34,828 nt of DNA from Acidimicrobiia bacterium (GCA_030066265.1 JASJCF010000010.1:1-34828), one strand, 5' to 3'. Shown: positions 1 through 7,671, numbered from the stretch's first letter. The notes: a model not told the origin generated them from the sequence alone. A program made the numbers and translations.

Positions 1-178
1 GAGATCTGAGAACTGAGAACTGAGAACTGATGAGCGACGAGCCTCGAGTCCCGAGTCCCGAGTCCCGAGTCCCGAGTCCCGAGTCCCGAGTCTCGAGTCC
101 CGTCCCCCCTGAAGGGAGGACCTTCTTGCTGACAACTGAGAGCTGAGAACTGAAGACTGCGAACTGAAGACTGATGAC
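1..178. repeat. Degenerate heptamer repeat arrays, non-coding
   Basis: No gene is visible here. Positions 7-27 are three copies of TGAGAAC and positions 46-101 are eight consecutive heptamers of GAGTCCC or GAGTCTC. Positions about 126-176 read, on the minus strand, as a chain of GTnnnCA heptamers (GTCTTCA, GTTCGCA, GTTCTCA, GTTGTCA). The same vocabulary and the same seven-base period recur at 9806-10318, so the two arrays bracket the cytochrome module. The array lies directly downstream of the minus-strand cytochrome c gene. Function is unknown; the pattern resembles the short tandemly repeated heptamers known from other bacteria. Confidence 0.9.
102..121 (-). terminator. Hairpin downstream of the repeat cytochrome gene
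   Basis: GTCCCCCCT (102-110) pairs with AGGGAGGAC (113-121) in 8 of 9 positions around a two-base gap. It lies about 60 bases past the stop codon of the minus-strand cytochrome gene and interrupts the heptamer arrays. There is no U-tract on the minus-strand transcript, so terminator function is an inference from position and stem stability. Confidence 0.4.
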
Positions 179-1963
179 TCAGCTTCCGGCTTCGACCATC
201 TCGTCGCCGTCTTCGCTGCCGTCGCCTTCGCCTTCGACCAACCCGCAATCGGCTTCGGCTTCTTCGAGGGGCTGGCCACCGAACTGCACCCGCTCGTACA
301 GGGCGACTGCGGCCAGCTGCTCATCGGTGAGATTCCCGAACGCCGGCATGTTGCCGCCGCCTCCGACAGGCTTGTTCGTCGCGCCGTAGGTGTCATCCGG
401 CCATCCGGACGTGCCCAATCGGATCCACTCGACGTGCTCGTTGCACGTACCGGTGGGGAAGGTGGCGAGGACCGCTCCACCGGTGAACGCCGGCCCGACA
501 CCACCTTCGCCGTTCCCACCATGGCAGGCGACGCAGCCGCTGTACTGGCCGCTCCCGAGAGCCAGGAAGTCGACGCTCGATGATCCGTACTCGGAGCCGT
601 CGCAGTTGACGGCGAGGCCAGTGGCCTCATCGATCCTCAGCTGACCGGCAACTCCGCAGTCGGGGCCGTTCGGAGTGACCAGGATGTAGGTCACGGCGAG
701 GATGGGGATGATGACGAAGGCCGCGGCGAGCCATGCCGGGTATCCACGCGAACGCGATCCCTCATCGTCGTCCGTCTCGGATTGCGGCTCGCTATCGGCG
801 GGTGCTGTTCCTTCGATCACCTCGATCTCGGGGACATCCTCAGTGGCGGCGGCCGGTGCTGCTGCCGGTGCTTCGGGTGTCGGTGCTTGCGCAGCGGGCG
901 CGCCCGAGGCCGCTGGCGCGACCGTCGCAGGGTCGACCCCTGCCCATTCGGCGAGGACGGCTTCGAGTGGCTCCCCGGTCTTCTTCGCCCGGGCCTCCGC
1001 GGATCGTTTGGCGATGGGTGCCGGCATGCCCTTGGCTTCGGCGACCTTGTCGAGCAGTTCGTCCATCGACATCGCCCCCGCCGCTCCGGCGGCGGCAGTC
1101 GCTGCAGGAGCAGAGGATGGCTCAGATGCCGCCGGTTCGGACGCCACAGGTGTCGACGACGATTGCTCGGGCTCGGTTGCCGAGACCGCAGACGGATCGA
1201 CCCCTGCCCATTCGGCGAGGACGGCTTCGAGTGGTTCCCCGGTCTTCTTCGCCCGGGCCTCTGCGGATCGTTTGGCGATGGGTGCCGGCATGCCTTTGGC
1301 TTCGGCGACTTTGTCGAGCAGTTCGTCCATCGACATCGCCCCCGCCGCTCCGGCGGCGGCAGTCGCTGCAGGAGCAGGGGATGGCTCAGATGCCGCCGGG
1401 GCCCCTGCATCTTCTGAGTCGACGGGCTCGGGTGTTCCGGGATCTGGCGTTCCGGGATCTGGCGTTGCAGGCTGCGATGTCGCAGTGGTCTTCGAGTCGG
1501 CGGGTTCGACGTCCGGAACGGGAGCGGTGCCGTCGGCAACCTGCTTGGAGAGCTCGTCGAGATCGACGCCGGCCCAGGATGCGAGCACGGTGTCGAGGTC
1601 GGTGTTCGAGTTGCGTGCACGAGCCTCAGCCGACGAACGCACGAGCTTGGGCGGCATGCGCTTCGATGCGGCTGCGAGGTCGACGAGGTAGTCGGTCGTC
1701 ACCTCGTCCGGTGCGCCGGTCGCAGGAGCGTCCGCTGCCGGAGCATCGGAATCGGATGTCTCGGATTCGGCTGCCTCGGGTTCGGGTGCCTGCCCCTCGG
1801 CCGCCTGCGGCTCGGGGGTGGACCCGACGTCCTCGCCTGCCCACTCGGCGAGGACGGCCTCGACCGTCGTCCCCTCCTTCTCGGCTCGCGCCTGTGCGGA
1901 CCGTTCCGTCAGCGCCGGTGGCATCCCCATCTGCTCGGCAGCCCGTTTGAGCAGGTCATCCAT
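179..1963 (-). CDS. Membrane-anchored monoheme cytochrome c with four helical repeats
   Basis: The protein has 594 residues. Its cytoplasmic-looking N-terminal half carries four copies of a roughly 46-residue unit at residues 1-45, 89-134, 211-256 and 299-344. The units share a core like MPxxLxxRSAEARAK followed by EAVLAEWAGVD, and are separated by Pro/Ala/acid-rich linkers. One transmembrane helix lies at about 408-431. A cytochrome c domain follows, with CVACH at 477-481 and a probable Met ligand in the MPAF motif, and then an acidic tail. The start is supported by an AGGTGA ribosome site about seven bases upstream and a six-base gap to the preceding gene. It occupies the position CcoP would have after ccoNO, but has one heme rather than two. 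The repeat unit is not one I recognise; it recurs in subunit IV of the neighbouring bc complex. The partner and direction of electron flow are unknown. Confidence 0.88.
   Translation of the reverse strand: MDDLLKRAAEQMGMPPALTERSAQARAEKEGTTVEAVLAEWAGEDVGSTPEPQAAEGQAPEPEAAESETSDSDAPAADAPATGAPDEVTTDYLVDLAAASKRMPPKLVRSSAEARARNSNTDLDTVLASWAGVDLDELSKQVADGTAPVPDVEPADSKTTATSQPATPDPGTPDPGTPEPVDSEDAGAPAASEPSPAPAATAAAGAAGAMSMDELLDKVAEAKGMPAPIAKRSAEARAKKTGEPLEAVLAEWAGVDPSAVSATEPEQSSSTPVASEPAASEPSSAPAATAAAGAAGAMSMDELLDKVAEAKGMPAPIAKRSAEARAKKTGEPLEAVLAEWAGVDPATVAPAASGAPAAQAPTPEAPAAAPAAATEDVPEIEVIEGTAPADSEPQSETDDDEGSRSRGYPAWLAAAFVIIPILAVTYILVTPNGPDCGVAGQLRIDEATGLAVNCDGSEYGSSSVDFLALGSGQYSGCVACHGGNGEGGVGPAFTGGAVLATFPTGTCNEHVEWIRLGTSGWPDDTYGATNKPVGGGGNMPAFGNLTDEQLAAVALYERVQFGGQPLEEAEADCGLVEGEGDGSEDGDEMVEAGS
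935..1399 (-). repeat. Recent in-frame 88-codon tandem duplication inside the repeat cytochrome
   Basis: Bases 935-1135 and 1199-1399 are nearly identical direct copies about 201 bases long at an offset of exactly 264 bases (88 codons). They encode the third and fourth helical repeats plus the preceding Ala-rich linker. The few differences seen are mostly silent, which argues for recent duplication or gene conversion. Repeats one and two are much more diverged. Confidence 0.9.
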
Positions 1964-1969
1964 TCGCGA

Positions 1970-3871
1970 TCACCTCAGCGTCTCCAGGTAGCTCACGAGA
2001 GCGGCGAGCTCGTCGGTGGAAAGGTAGGAGTAGGACGGCATCGTCGACCACGGCATCACCGATCGCGGATTCTCGAGGTGCGCCTGGACGAGAACACGGT
2101 CGAAGAAGTCGGCCCTGCCGGCGAAGTGCATGAGGTCGGGCCCGAGGCGGTATGTGCCGAGCAAAGCGGGACTCTCGTTCGCATAGTCGCCGGCGATGGA
2201 CACCGGCCCGAGCCCGACGTCGGTGCCCACCGGGCGGACGGCCTGGGTGTGGCACGACACACACCCCTCGGAGATGTAGAGGTTGCGCCCCGTGAGCTCC
2301 ACCGTTCCCGCTCGATAGGTGCGGTCGGTGTCTGCGAGCAGGGTCGAGTCGCGATCGGCATTGTCCGCCACGGGCAGTACCAGCATCATGAGTGCAGCGA
2401 ACAGCCACACGCCGACGGAGCCCCACATGAGGCGACGCCAGCTGGCGTAGCGAGGTGTCCCCTCGAATTCGAGATCGTATGGCCGCTCGGCCGGGGGCAT
2501 GTCCAGCGCTTCGTCGTTGCGCCGGCCCAGCGTGGCAACGAAGGCAATCTGTCCCAAGAAGAAGATGGCCATGCCCACTGCCATCAGCCATGCAAAGGGT
2601 TCGAATGTCTCCGCAGTCACCTTCCATGCCGCACCGGCGTTCGCATAGGACTGGCTGGCGGGCCCGACCGCCCACGAGAATCCCACGGCGATCCCCCCGA
2701 TGAGCCCACCGAGCGTCATCACGGCGAGGCCCACCGTGGAGAGGACACCGTGCGCTGTGCGGGCGAGCGAAGAGCCGCCCCGCATGACACTCACCGCTGC
2801 GAAGAGTGCGAATGAGCAAGCGCCGAGCACCGTTGCGAACCACGCAGTGTCGACCCACGGCGAGTACTGGATGATGGTGCTCGTGCCTCGCCATGCCCAC
2901 AACAGGAGCACCACGGTTGCCGTGGCGAATGCAGATCCCGCGATGAGGATGAGCCTCAGGGACACGCGGTCCCCGATGAGGTGGATCCTGCCTCGCAGCA
3001 TCAAGCCGATGTCCCCGGCGATGGTGAGCAGGGGAACCAGAGCGGCGATTGCGAAGGCGATCGAGATCGTCTCGTACCAGTCGGGTACCGGCGTGAAGAT
3101 CAACGGAACCGCACCGAGATTCGCCCAGACGATCGTGAGCGACCAGAAGCCGAGGGCGGCCAGGGATCTCGTCTCGGTCGGGTCACCGTCCGAGATCGCC
3201 GCCACCACGTAGTAAGTCAACCCGACGGCCGAGGTGACGAGGAACAGACCGGTGAACGTCGAGCTGACGAAGCTCGCCTGGATGACTCCCGGGATGCCGT
3301 CAGAGCCGGGGATGAGCCCGACGATGGCCGATGCCGTCAGCCAGATGGGTGCAGCCGTGAGATACCAACCCGCTGCACCGAGCTTGTCTCCCTTCTGCCG
3401 GGCCATGCCGACGAGCGCAATGGCTGCGAGGAGGAAGCCAACCGTCGTGATCGCACGAGCCCACAGGGGTGCTTCGAGCCTCACCACGCCGGTCTGGAGC
3501 CCGAAGAGGATCGCCGCACCGCCGCCGAGGACGCCGACGGCGATCAGCGCCAGGGATCCGTACGCCAATGAGGTGCGCTGGTGGGCACCCGTGATACGTC
3601 CGAGCGCCCAATAGGAAGCGCCGAGCAGCCCGATCGTCAACCAACCCACCTCGATGAACAGCCTCGCTGCGGGTGCCATGCGCCCGTATGTCGTCGCTGG
3701 AATCCCGCCGAGGAAGTCGGGGAAGACGAGCTGGAACGATGCCAGAGAAGCGAGGAGCGTGCCGATCACGAGGAAGATGGCAGCCACGATGAGGTGGGCG
3801 CGGGTGGGGCTGGTGCTGTCGGAGTCCGAGGCGGATTCGGTCGCTTCGGTCGGCGAGGCTTCGGCGGTCAC
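1970..3871 (-). CDS. CcoN-like membrane domain without metal ligands, fused to CcoO-like cytochrome c
   Basis: The product is 633 residues from the chosen GTG at 3871, which has AGGAGG 11 bases upstream; a longer TTG start at 3949 would add 26 unlikely residues. The first ~480 residues are a many-helix membrane domain that aligns by eye with CcoN of cbb3 oxidases, for example around PDWYETIS, GIAVGFSW and the GAIFF-like last helix. All CcoN ligand positions are lost: the first-helix LHT is AAR, the YGHN segment is SSTF, the CuB pair HH is VP, and the GHVHAG segment is ATVLGA. The C-terminus is a CcoO-like monoheme domain with EGCVSCH (CxxCH at 537-541) and the probable Met ligand in TMPSYSYL. 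The membrane part therefore should not bind heme b, b3 or CuB. It is likely a structural or electron-relay protein acting with the downstream cytochrome. Family homology is confident; function is inferred. Confidence 0.85.
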   Translation of the reverse strand: MTAEASPTEATESASDSDSTSPTRAHLIVAAIFLVIGTLLASLASFQLVFPDFLGGIPATTYGRMAPAARLFIEVGWLTIGLLGASYWALGRITGAHQRTSLAYGSLALIAVGVLGGGAAILFGLQTGVVRLEAPLWARAITTVGFLLAAIALVGMARQKGDKLGAAGWYLTAAPIWLTASAIVGLIPGSDGIPGVIQASFVSSTFTGLFLVTSAVGLTYYVVAAISDGDPTETRSLAALGFWSLTIVWANLGAVPLIFTPVPDWYETISIAFAIAALVPLLTIAGDIGLMLRGRIHLIGDRVSLRLILIAGSAFATATVVLLLWAWRGTSTIIQYSPWVDTAWFATVLGACSFALFAAVSVMRGGSSLARTAHGVLSTVGLAVMTLGGLIGGIAVGFSWAVGPASQSYANAGAAWKVTAETFEPFAWLMAVGMAIFFLGQIAFVATLGRRNDEALDMPPAERPYDLEFEGTPRYASWRRLMWGSVGVWLFAALMMLVLPVADNADRDSTLLADTDRTYRAGTVELTGRNLYISEGCVSCHTQAVRPVGTDVGLGPVSIAGDYANESPALLGTYRLGPDLMHFAGRADFFDRVLVQAHLENPRSVMPWSTMPSYSYLSTDELAALVSYLETLR

Positions 3872-3971
3872 GCTCCGGTGGTCCTCCTGAGCGGCGTGGC
3901 ACGGTCTTGACGTTGGCCTGCGCGACTCTAGCCGCCGACCGATCGCCAACCCTCATCTGTGAAAGCGCGTG

Positions 3972-4040
3972 CCTCACCGGTGAACACCACGGTGAGGGCG
4001 GCCCGATGGAGCAGTTGGCGGGGTGAGGGCAGGGTTCACC
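3972..4040. promoter_or_regulatory. Cluster of GGTGA/TCACC half-sites between the divergent cytochrome operons
   Basis: The intergenic region between the two divergent units holds five GGTGA or TCACC pentamers in 67 bases. They include the perfect palindrome TCACCGGTGA at 3974-3983, the arms CCTCACC (3972-3978) and GGTGAGG (3991-3997), and a GGTGA (4022-4026) / TCACC (4036-4040) pair. This is the layout of a multi-site operator that could co-regulate both cytochrome units. The regulator is unknown. Confidence 0.4.
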
Positions 4041-4061
4041 CGCGTGACTCTGCGACGGCCG

Positions 4062-4067
4062 TAGAAT
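4062..4067 (+). promoter_or_regulatory. Candidate -10 box (TAGAAT) of the bc-complex operon
   Basis: TAGAAT fits the actinobacterial TAnnnT -10 pattern and lies 26 bases before the chosen GTG of the first gene. This leaves a short leader of about 20 bases that contains a GAGGG ribosome site. No convincing -35 was found at the usual spacing. Confidence 0.4.
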
Positions 4068-4093
4068 GCATCCCACTCGCACGAGGGATGCAC

Positions 4094-4678
4094 GTGACAG
4101 AACGGATGCAGTTGTGGGCCGGCCTCGGTCTGATCCTCCTGGGGACGATCGTCTCGATCGTCGGAGGGTTCCTCGTCCACACCGCAGAGGCTCCGGAGTT
4201 CAACGAGTTCGGCCAAGCCATGTTCGAGGGCTTTCCCCGGGGATGGATACCGGCCCTCATCGCCCAGATGATCACGCTCGGCGGCGTCCTCATGGCAATG
4301 GGCGGGGTGTTGCTGGCCTTCGTCTACGGCAAGCCGCTCACCTGGGCGAGCGCGATGATCGGGGCTGCGCTGTTCACCGGCCTCATGTTCATCATCTTCG
4401 CCATCATCCCGAACCAGATGCTGACGCTCTTCCAGGGCACCCTCGACTGGAACGCAAACCGCATCCTGATCACCGTCCCGCCCGCCCTCGTCCTCGGCAA
4501 TGAGGTGGCGATCTCGTATTCGGCTGCCAAGGACATGATCGTTGCCGGGTATGTCACGACGGCGTTGATCGTCGTTCCCGTGGCCATGTACCAGTGGCAG
4601 GGGCGCCAGATGAAGAAAGACGAGCCCAAGCCCGAGCCCGTCTCGAGCTATGGCCGTCCGATGAGGAACGGTGGCTGA
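4094..4678 (+). CDS. Four-helix membrane protein of the bc-complex operon, family not recognised
   Basis: The product is 194 residues starting at GTG 4094, chosen because GAGGG lies six bases upstream; the open frame continues upstream but the upstream part looks non-coding. Four hydrophobic segments are visible, at roughly residues 6-27, 52-77, 82-106 and 150-172, followed by a charged, Lys/Pro-rich cytoplasmic-looking tail. No heme-binding CxxCH or metal-binding motif is present. The stop codon overlaps the start of the ferredoxin gene by one base, so it is probably translated together with the complex. I do not recognise the family. Its place as first gene suggests an accessory or assembly subunit of the quinol:cytochrome c reductase. 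Confidence 0.8.
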   Translation: MTERMQLWAGLGLILLGTIVSIVGGFLVHTAEAPEFNEFGQAMFEGFPRGWIPALIAQMITLGGVLMAMGGVLLAFVYGKPLTWASAMIGAALFTGLMFIIFAIIPNQMLTLFQGTLDWNANRILITVPPALVLGNEVAISYSAAKDMIVAGYVTTALIVVPVAMYQWQGRQMKKDEPKPEPVSSYGRPMRNGG

Positions 4679-5121
4679 TGGCAAAGGAAGTCTGGCTCGA
4701 GACACCTCCGATCCGCGACGATTACCAGCTCGCGATGGTCGACACCTCGTACCTCGAGGCCGCCGTGAAGCCGAAGCAGTTCATCCACATCGACGAGGCG
4801 GAGTGCATCCTGTGCGCAGGCTGCGTCGACATCTGTCCGTGGAAGTGCATCCACTTCCTCGACCCGGACATCGTCTCCGAGACGTTCGGCGTGGAGAATC
4901 CGGCGGACAAGGAAGAGAATGGGGCACTGTTCCTCATCGACGACACCGAGTGCACGCGATGCAAACTGTGTGTCGACCGGTGTCCCACGAATGTGATCAC
5001 GATCGGCAAGTTCGCAGGCTCGCTCGCCGAGCAGTCCGGCGAATTCGACGAAGCGCCCTGGGAGTACGAGACGGGTCATCGAGACGACAAGAACGGTTAC
5101 AGCTACGGCGTGCGCTGGTAG
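4678..5121 (+). CDS. Two-cluster 4Fe-4S ferredoxin in the bc-complex operon
   Basis: The product is 147 residues with two CxxCxxCxxxC motifs. The first lies in CILCAGCVDICP and the second in CTRCKLCVDRCP, separated by about 45 residues, so two [4Fe-4S] clusters are expected. There is no signal peptide or membrane helix, so it should sit on the cytoplasmic side. It overlaps the preceding membrane protein gene by one base (TGATG) and lies 15 bases ahead of cytochrome b, so it is co-transcribed. An electron-transfer role is certain from the motifs; whether it is a bound subunit of the bc complex or an assembly factor is unknown. Ferredoxins are not standard components of bc1 or b6f complexes. 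Confidence 0.92.
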   Translation: MAKEVWLETPPIRDDYQLAMVDTSYLEAAVKPKQFIHIDEAECILCAGCVDICPWKCIHFLDPDIVSETFGVENPADKEENGALFLIDDTECTRCKLCVDRCPTNVITIGKFAGSLAEQSGEFDEAPWEYETGHRDDKNGYSYGVRW

Positions 5122-5136
5122 ACAAACGGAGACGAG

Positions 5137-5916
5137 TTGGCTGACGACAAAGGCACAGCAACCCGGGTGAGAGAGTCCGTGTCCGGACTCGGCGATCACA
5201 TCCGGAACTCACAGGTGTGGACGTCGATCTTCCGGCCCGGCTCGCCCATGCGGGCGGACGGGGGCGATTCGCCGAGGAACCGCGCCTACGTGGTGATGAA
5301 CAACGTGCTGTATCACCTCCACCCGGTCAAGGTGAAGCGCCACGGCGTGAAGCTGTCCTACACCCTGTGTCTGGGGGGCCTCAGCTTCTTCCTGTTCATC
5401 CTGTTGACGATCACGGGCATCTTCTTGATGTTCTACTACCGGCCGACCTCACCGCAGGCCTACATCGACATGCAGGCCCTCGCCACGGACGTGGCGTTCG
5501 GCCAGCTGGTACGGAACATGCACCGATGGGGCGCCCACATCATGGTGTTGGCCGTGTTCCTCCACATGTCGCGGGTCTTCTACCACGGGGCGTACAAGCC
5601 ACCGCGCGAGTTCAACTGGGTGGTCGGAATCATCTTGTTGCTCCTGACCCTGTTGCTGTCGTTCACCGGCTACCTGCTCCCGTGGGACCAGCTGGCGCTC
5701 TGGGCAGTGACCGTCGGGACCAACATGGCTGCGTACACACCGGTGTTCGGTGATCAAGTGGAGTTTGCACTCCTCGGAGGAGTGCAGATCACGGCGGACA
5801 CCCTCTTGCGGTGGTACGTGCTCCACGTGCTGTTCCTGCCCTTCATCATCACCATCTTCATGGCCGTTCACTTCTGGCGAGTCCGCAAAGACGGCGGCAT
5901 CTCGGGACCCCTCTAA
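5137..5916 (+). CDS. petB: Cytochrome b6-type subunit of quinol:cytochrome c reductase
   Basis: The 259-residue product starts at TTG 5137 with a GGAG-type ribosome site. Four membrane helices carry the heme b ligands His129 and His143 in MHRWGAH...FLHM, and His230 and His245 in VLHV...AVHF. The second pair is spaced 15 residues apart, as in b6f-type rather than mitochondrial-type cytochrome b. Cys78, in TLCLGG, lies 51 residues before the first ligand, exactly where cytochrome b6 holds its covalent heme c_i. The protein ends in GGISGPL, like other split b6 proteins. It oxidises quinol (probably menaquinol in an actinobacterium) within the membrane. A roughly 55-residue N-terminal extension precedes the b6 core. 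Confidence 0.95.
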   Translation: MADDKGTATRVRESVSGLGDHIRNSQVWTSIFRPGSPMRADGGDSPRNRAYVVMNNVLYHLHPVKVKRHGVKLSYTLCLGGLSFFLFILLTITGIFLMFYYRPTSPQAYIDMQALATDVAFGQLVRNMHRWGAHIMVLAVFLHMSRVFYHGAYKPPREFNWVVGIILLLLTLLLSFTGYLLPWDQLALWAVTVGTNMAAYTPVFGDQVEFALLGGVQITADTLLRWYVLHVLFLPFIITIFMAVHFWRVRKDGGISGPL

Positions 5917-5925
5917 GGAGACGGC

Positions 5926-6807
5926 ATGGCAGAGCTACCAGAACATCTCCAGAAGCGGGCGGCCGAGGCACGCGCCAAGGCTTCCGGTACGCCATCCCCC
6001 GATGCCGCTCCTGCTGCGCCTCCATCGGGCAACGGAGCAGCCGGGAACGGATCGGGCGGGAACGGATCGGGCGGCCCGGGTCGAGACCTCGACGCCGAGG
6101 CCGCTCAGTACGGCGTTCCCCGTGCGCTGTTGGAGCGGGCCATGTTCGCTCGAGCCCGCAAGGACGGCACTGCGGTCCCGCAGCTCGTCGGCGCTGGAGC
6201 ACCTGCCGCCTCGGCATCGGCGGGGACCACCGCTGGCGCGGGCTCCACGACGGTCACGACCTCAGCGCCTGCGGGCCCTCCGCCCGGCGTTCGCACCCAG
6301 CGCCTCTTGACGGTCGTCAAGGCCGGTGCGATCCAGGGAACGACGCGAGAGCCCACGGACAAGGTGAACGTGTGGCCGCACCTGCTCGCAATCGAGTTCG
6401 TCGCTCTGCTCGGGATGCTCGCCTTCCTGACGCTCCTGTCGGCGTTCGTCGATGCACCGCTCCTGGAGTTCGCCAACTTCAACGAGCAGCCGAACCCCTC
6501 GAAAGCCCCGTGGTACTTCCTCGGTCTGCAGGAGTTGTTGGCCTACTTCGATCCGATGGTCGCCGGCGTGATCATCCCCGGGTTCGGTCTTGCCGCACTG
6601 GCGTTCATCCCGTATGTCGATCGCAACCCGTCCGTCCGGCCATCGGACCGCAAGCTCGCGATCTCGATCTACACCATCTTCTTCATGGCTGCCGCCGTGC
6701 TCACGATCTTCGGCTCCTTCTTCAGAGGACCCGGGTTCAACTTCACCTTCCCATGGCGTGATGGCATATTCTTCGACGATCTGCTGACGATTCTGGGACA
6801 CGAATGA
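5926..6807 (+). CDS. petD: Subunit IV-type C-terminal cytochrome b subunit with repeat-motif N-terminus
   Basis: The product is 293 residues. Residues about 130-293 form a three-helix subunit IV domain that completes the quinol-oxidation site. The usual PEWY motif reads APWY (194-197) followed by FLGLQELL, a variant in which the catalytic Glu is not in its normal place. The first ~125 residues are extra. They contain two copies of the motif seen in the divergent repeat cytochrome, LPEHLQKRAAEARAK near residue 4 and VPRALLERAMFARAR near residue 65, joined by a Gly/Asn/Ser/Ala-rich linker. This extension should be cytoplasmic and may bind a partner protein. It ends in an ATGA overlap with the Rieske gene. 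Confidence 0.9.
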   Translation: MAELPEHLQKRAAEARAKASGTPSPDAAPAAPPSGNGAAGNGSGGNGSGGPGRDLDAEAAQYGVPRALLERAMFARARKDGTAVPQLVGAGAPAASASAGTTAGAGSTTVTTSAPAGPPPGVRTQRLLTVVKAGAIQGTTREPTDKVNVWPHLLAIEFVALLGMLAFLTLLSAFVDAPLLEFANFNEQPNPSKAPWYFLGLQELLAYFDPMVAGVIIPGFGLAALAFIPYVDRNPSVRPSDRKLAISIYTIFFMAAAVLTIFGSFFRGPGFNFTFPWRDGIFFDDLLTILGHE

Positions 6808-7667
6808 CCGGCGCACTCCTCTTCGCGATGATCCTGATCCTCCTTGCGTTGATCTCGGCTGCCGCCGTCGTTGCGATTGCGGCCAGGCGCCAGGACGCCG
6901 ACGGACCCGCAACGGCAGGGGAGTTCGACCGCAGGGCCCAGAAGGCAGATCAGGAACGCAAGAAGGTGGCGGCCACCGTCGGAACAGCGCCCGCGTCCGA
7001 TGCCGTGCCTGCGGAGGATGTCGTCTATGTGCCCGCACCCCACGAGTTCGAGGAAGACGAACCGCGTGTGGAGATCTCATATGACGACTACGGGGTGACG
7101 CGCCGGAAGTTCTTCAACCGAGCAATCGGCGCCGTGTTCGGTTTGTTCATCCTCCAGTTCGCCCTCGCCGGCCTTGCCTTCTTTTGGCCGAAGCTCAAGG
7201 GCGGATTCGGTACGGCGATCAAGGCCGGGTCGGTGTCGAGCCTCAAGGCTCAGGTGATCGACGGCGCAACCGTCACTCCGCTGTTCGTGCCGGCAGCCCA
7301 GGCGTGGCTGGTTCCGTTCGAGGTTTCGAGGCTGCCCGGGAGTTCGTTCGAGGCGACCCCCAACGTTGTCGCGGGTGGTGAGAGCGACGGGATCGGGCTC
7401 ATGGCCCTCTGGCAGAAGTGCGTTCATCTGGGATGTCGCGTTCCCGACTGCGTGTCCTCACAGGGCTTCGAATGCCCATGCCACGGATCGAAGTACAACA
7501 TCTCTGGCGAGTACAGCTCGGGGCCCGCACCTCGCAATCTCGATCGGTTCGCCGTCGCCGTCGATGACGCCGGCGACTTCGTGATCGACACCGGGACCGT
7601 GGTCCAGACGTCCCGAGCCACCACGTTCACTGCGGTGTATCCGCAAGGGCCATTCTGCGTAGGGTGA
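6804..7667 (+). CDS. qcrA: Rieske iron-sulfur protein of the bc complex
   Basis: The product is 287 residues. It has an N-terminal transmembrane helix (about 1-27), a charged linker, then TRRKFF at about 97-103 preceding a second hydrophobic segment, which resembles a twin-arginine export signal. The [2Fe-2S] domain shows CVHLGC with ligands Cys206 and His208, and CPCHGS with ligands Cys224 and His227; Cys211 and Cys226 should form the usual disulfide. The extra N-terminal helix is typical of actinobacterial Rieske proteins. It takes electrons from quinol bound at cytochrome b and passes them to the c-type hemes encoded next. The start overlaps the stop of subunit IV by four bases. Confidence 0.95.
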   Translation: MTGALLFAMILILLALISAAAVVAIAARRQDADGPATAGEFDRRAQKADQERKKVAATVGTAPASDAVPAEDVVYVPAPHEFEEDEPRVEISYDDYGVTRRKFFNRAIGAVFGLFILQFALAGLAFFWPKLKGGFGTAIKAGSVSSLKAQVIDGATVTPLFVPAAQAWLVPFEVSRLPGSSFEATPNVVAGGESDGIGLMALWQKCVHLGCRVPDCVSSQGFECPCHGSKYNISGEYSSGPAPRNLDRFAVAVDDAGDFVIDTGTVVQTSRATTFTAVYPQGPFCVG

Positions 7668-7671
7668 TCTG

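Noticed and set aside
702-1950. Long plus-strand frames opposite the repeat cytochrome gene
   Set aside because: They mirror the GC-rich repetitive coding sequence on the minus strand, have Ser/Ala- or Arg/Pro-rich nonsense composition and no recognisable domain.
3872-3949. Longer N-terminus of the ghost oxidase from TTG 3949
   Set aside because: The extra 26 residues are basic and lack homology, a TAGAGT box lies within them, and GTG 3871 has a strong AGGAGG site.
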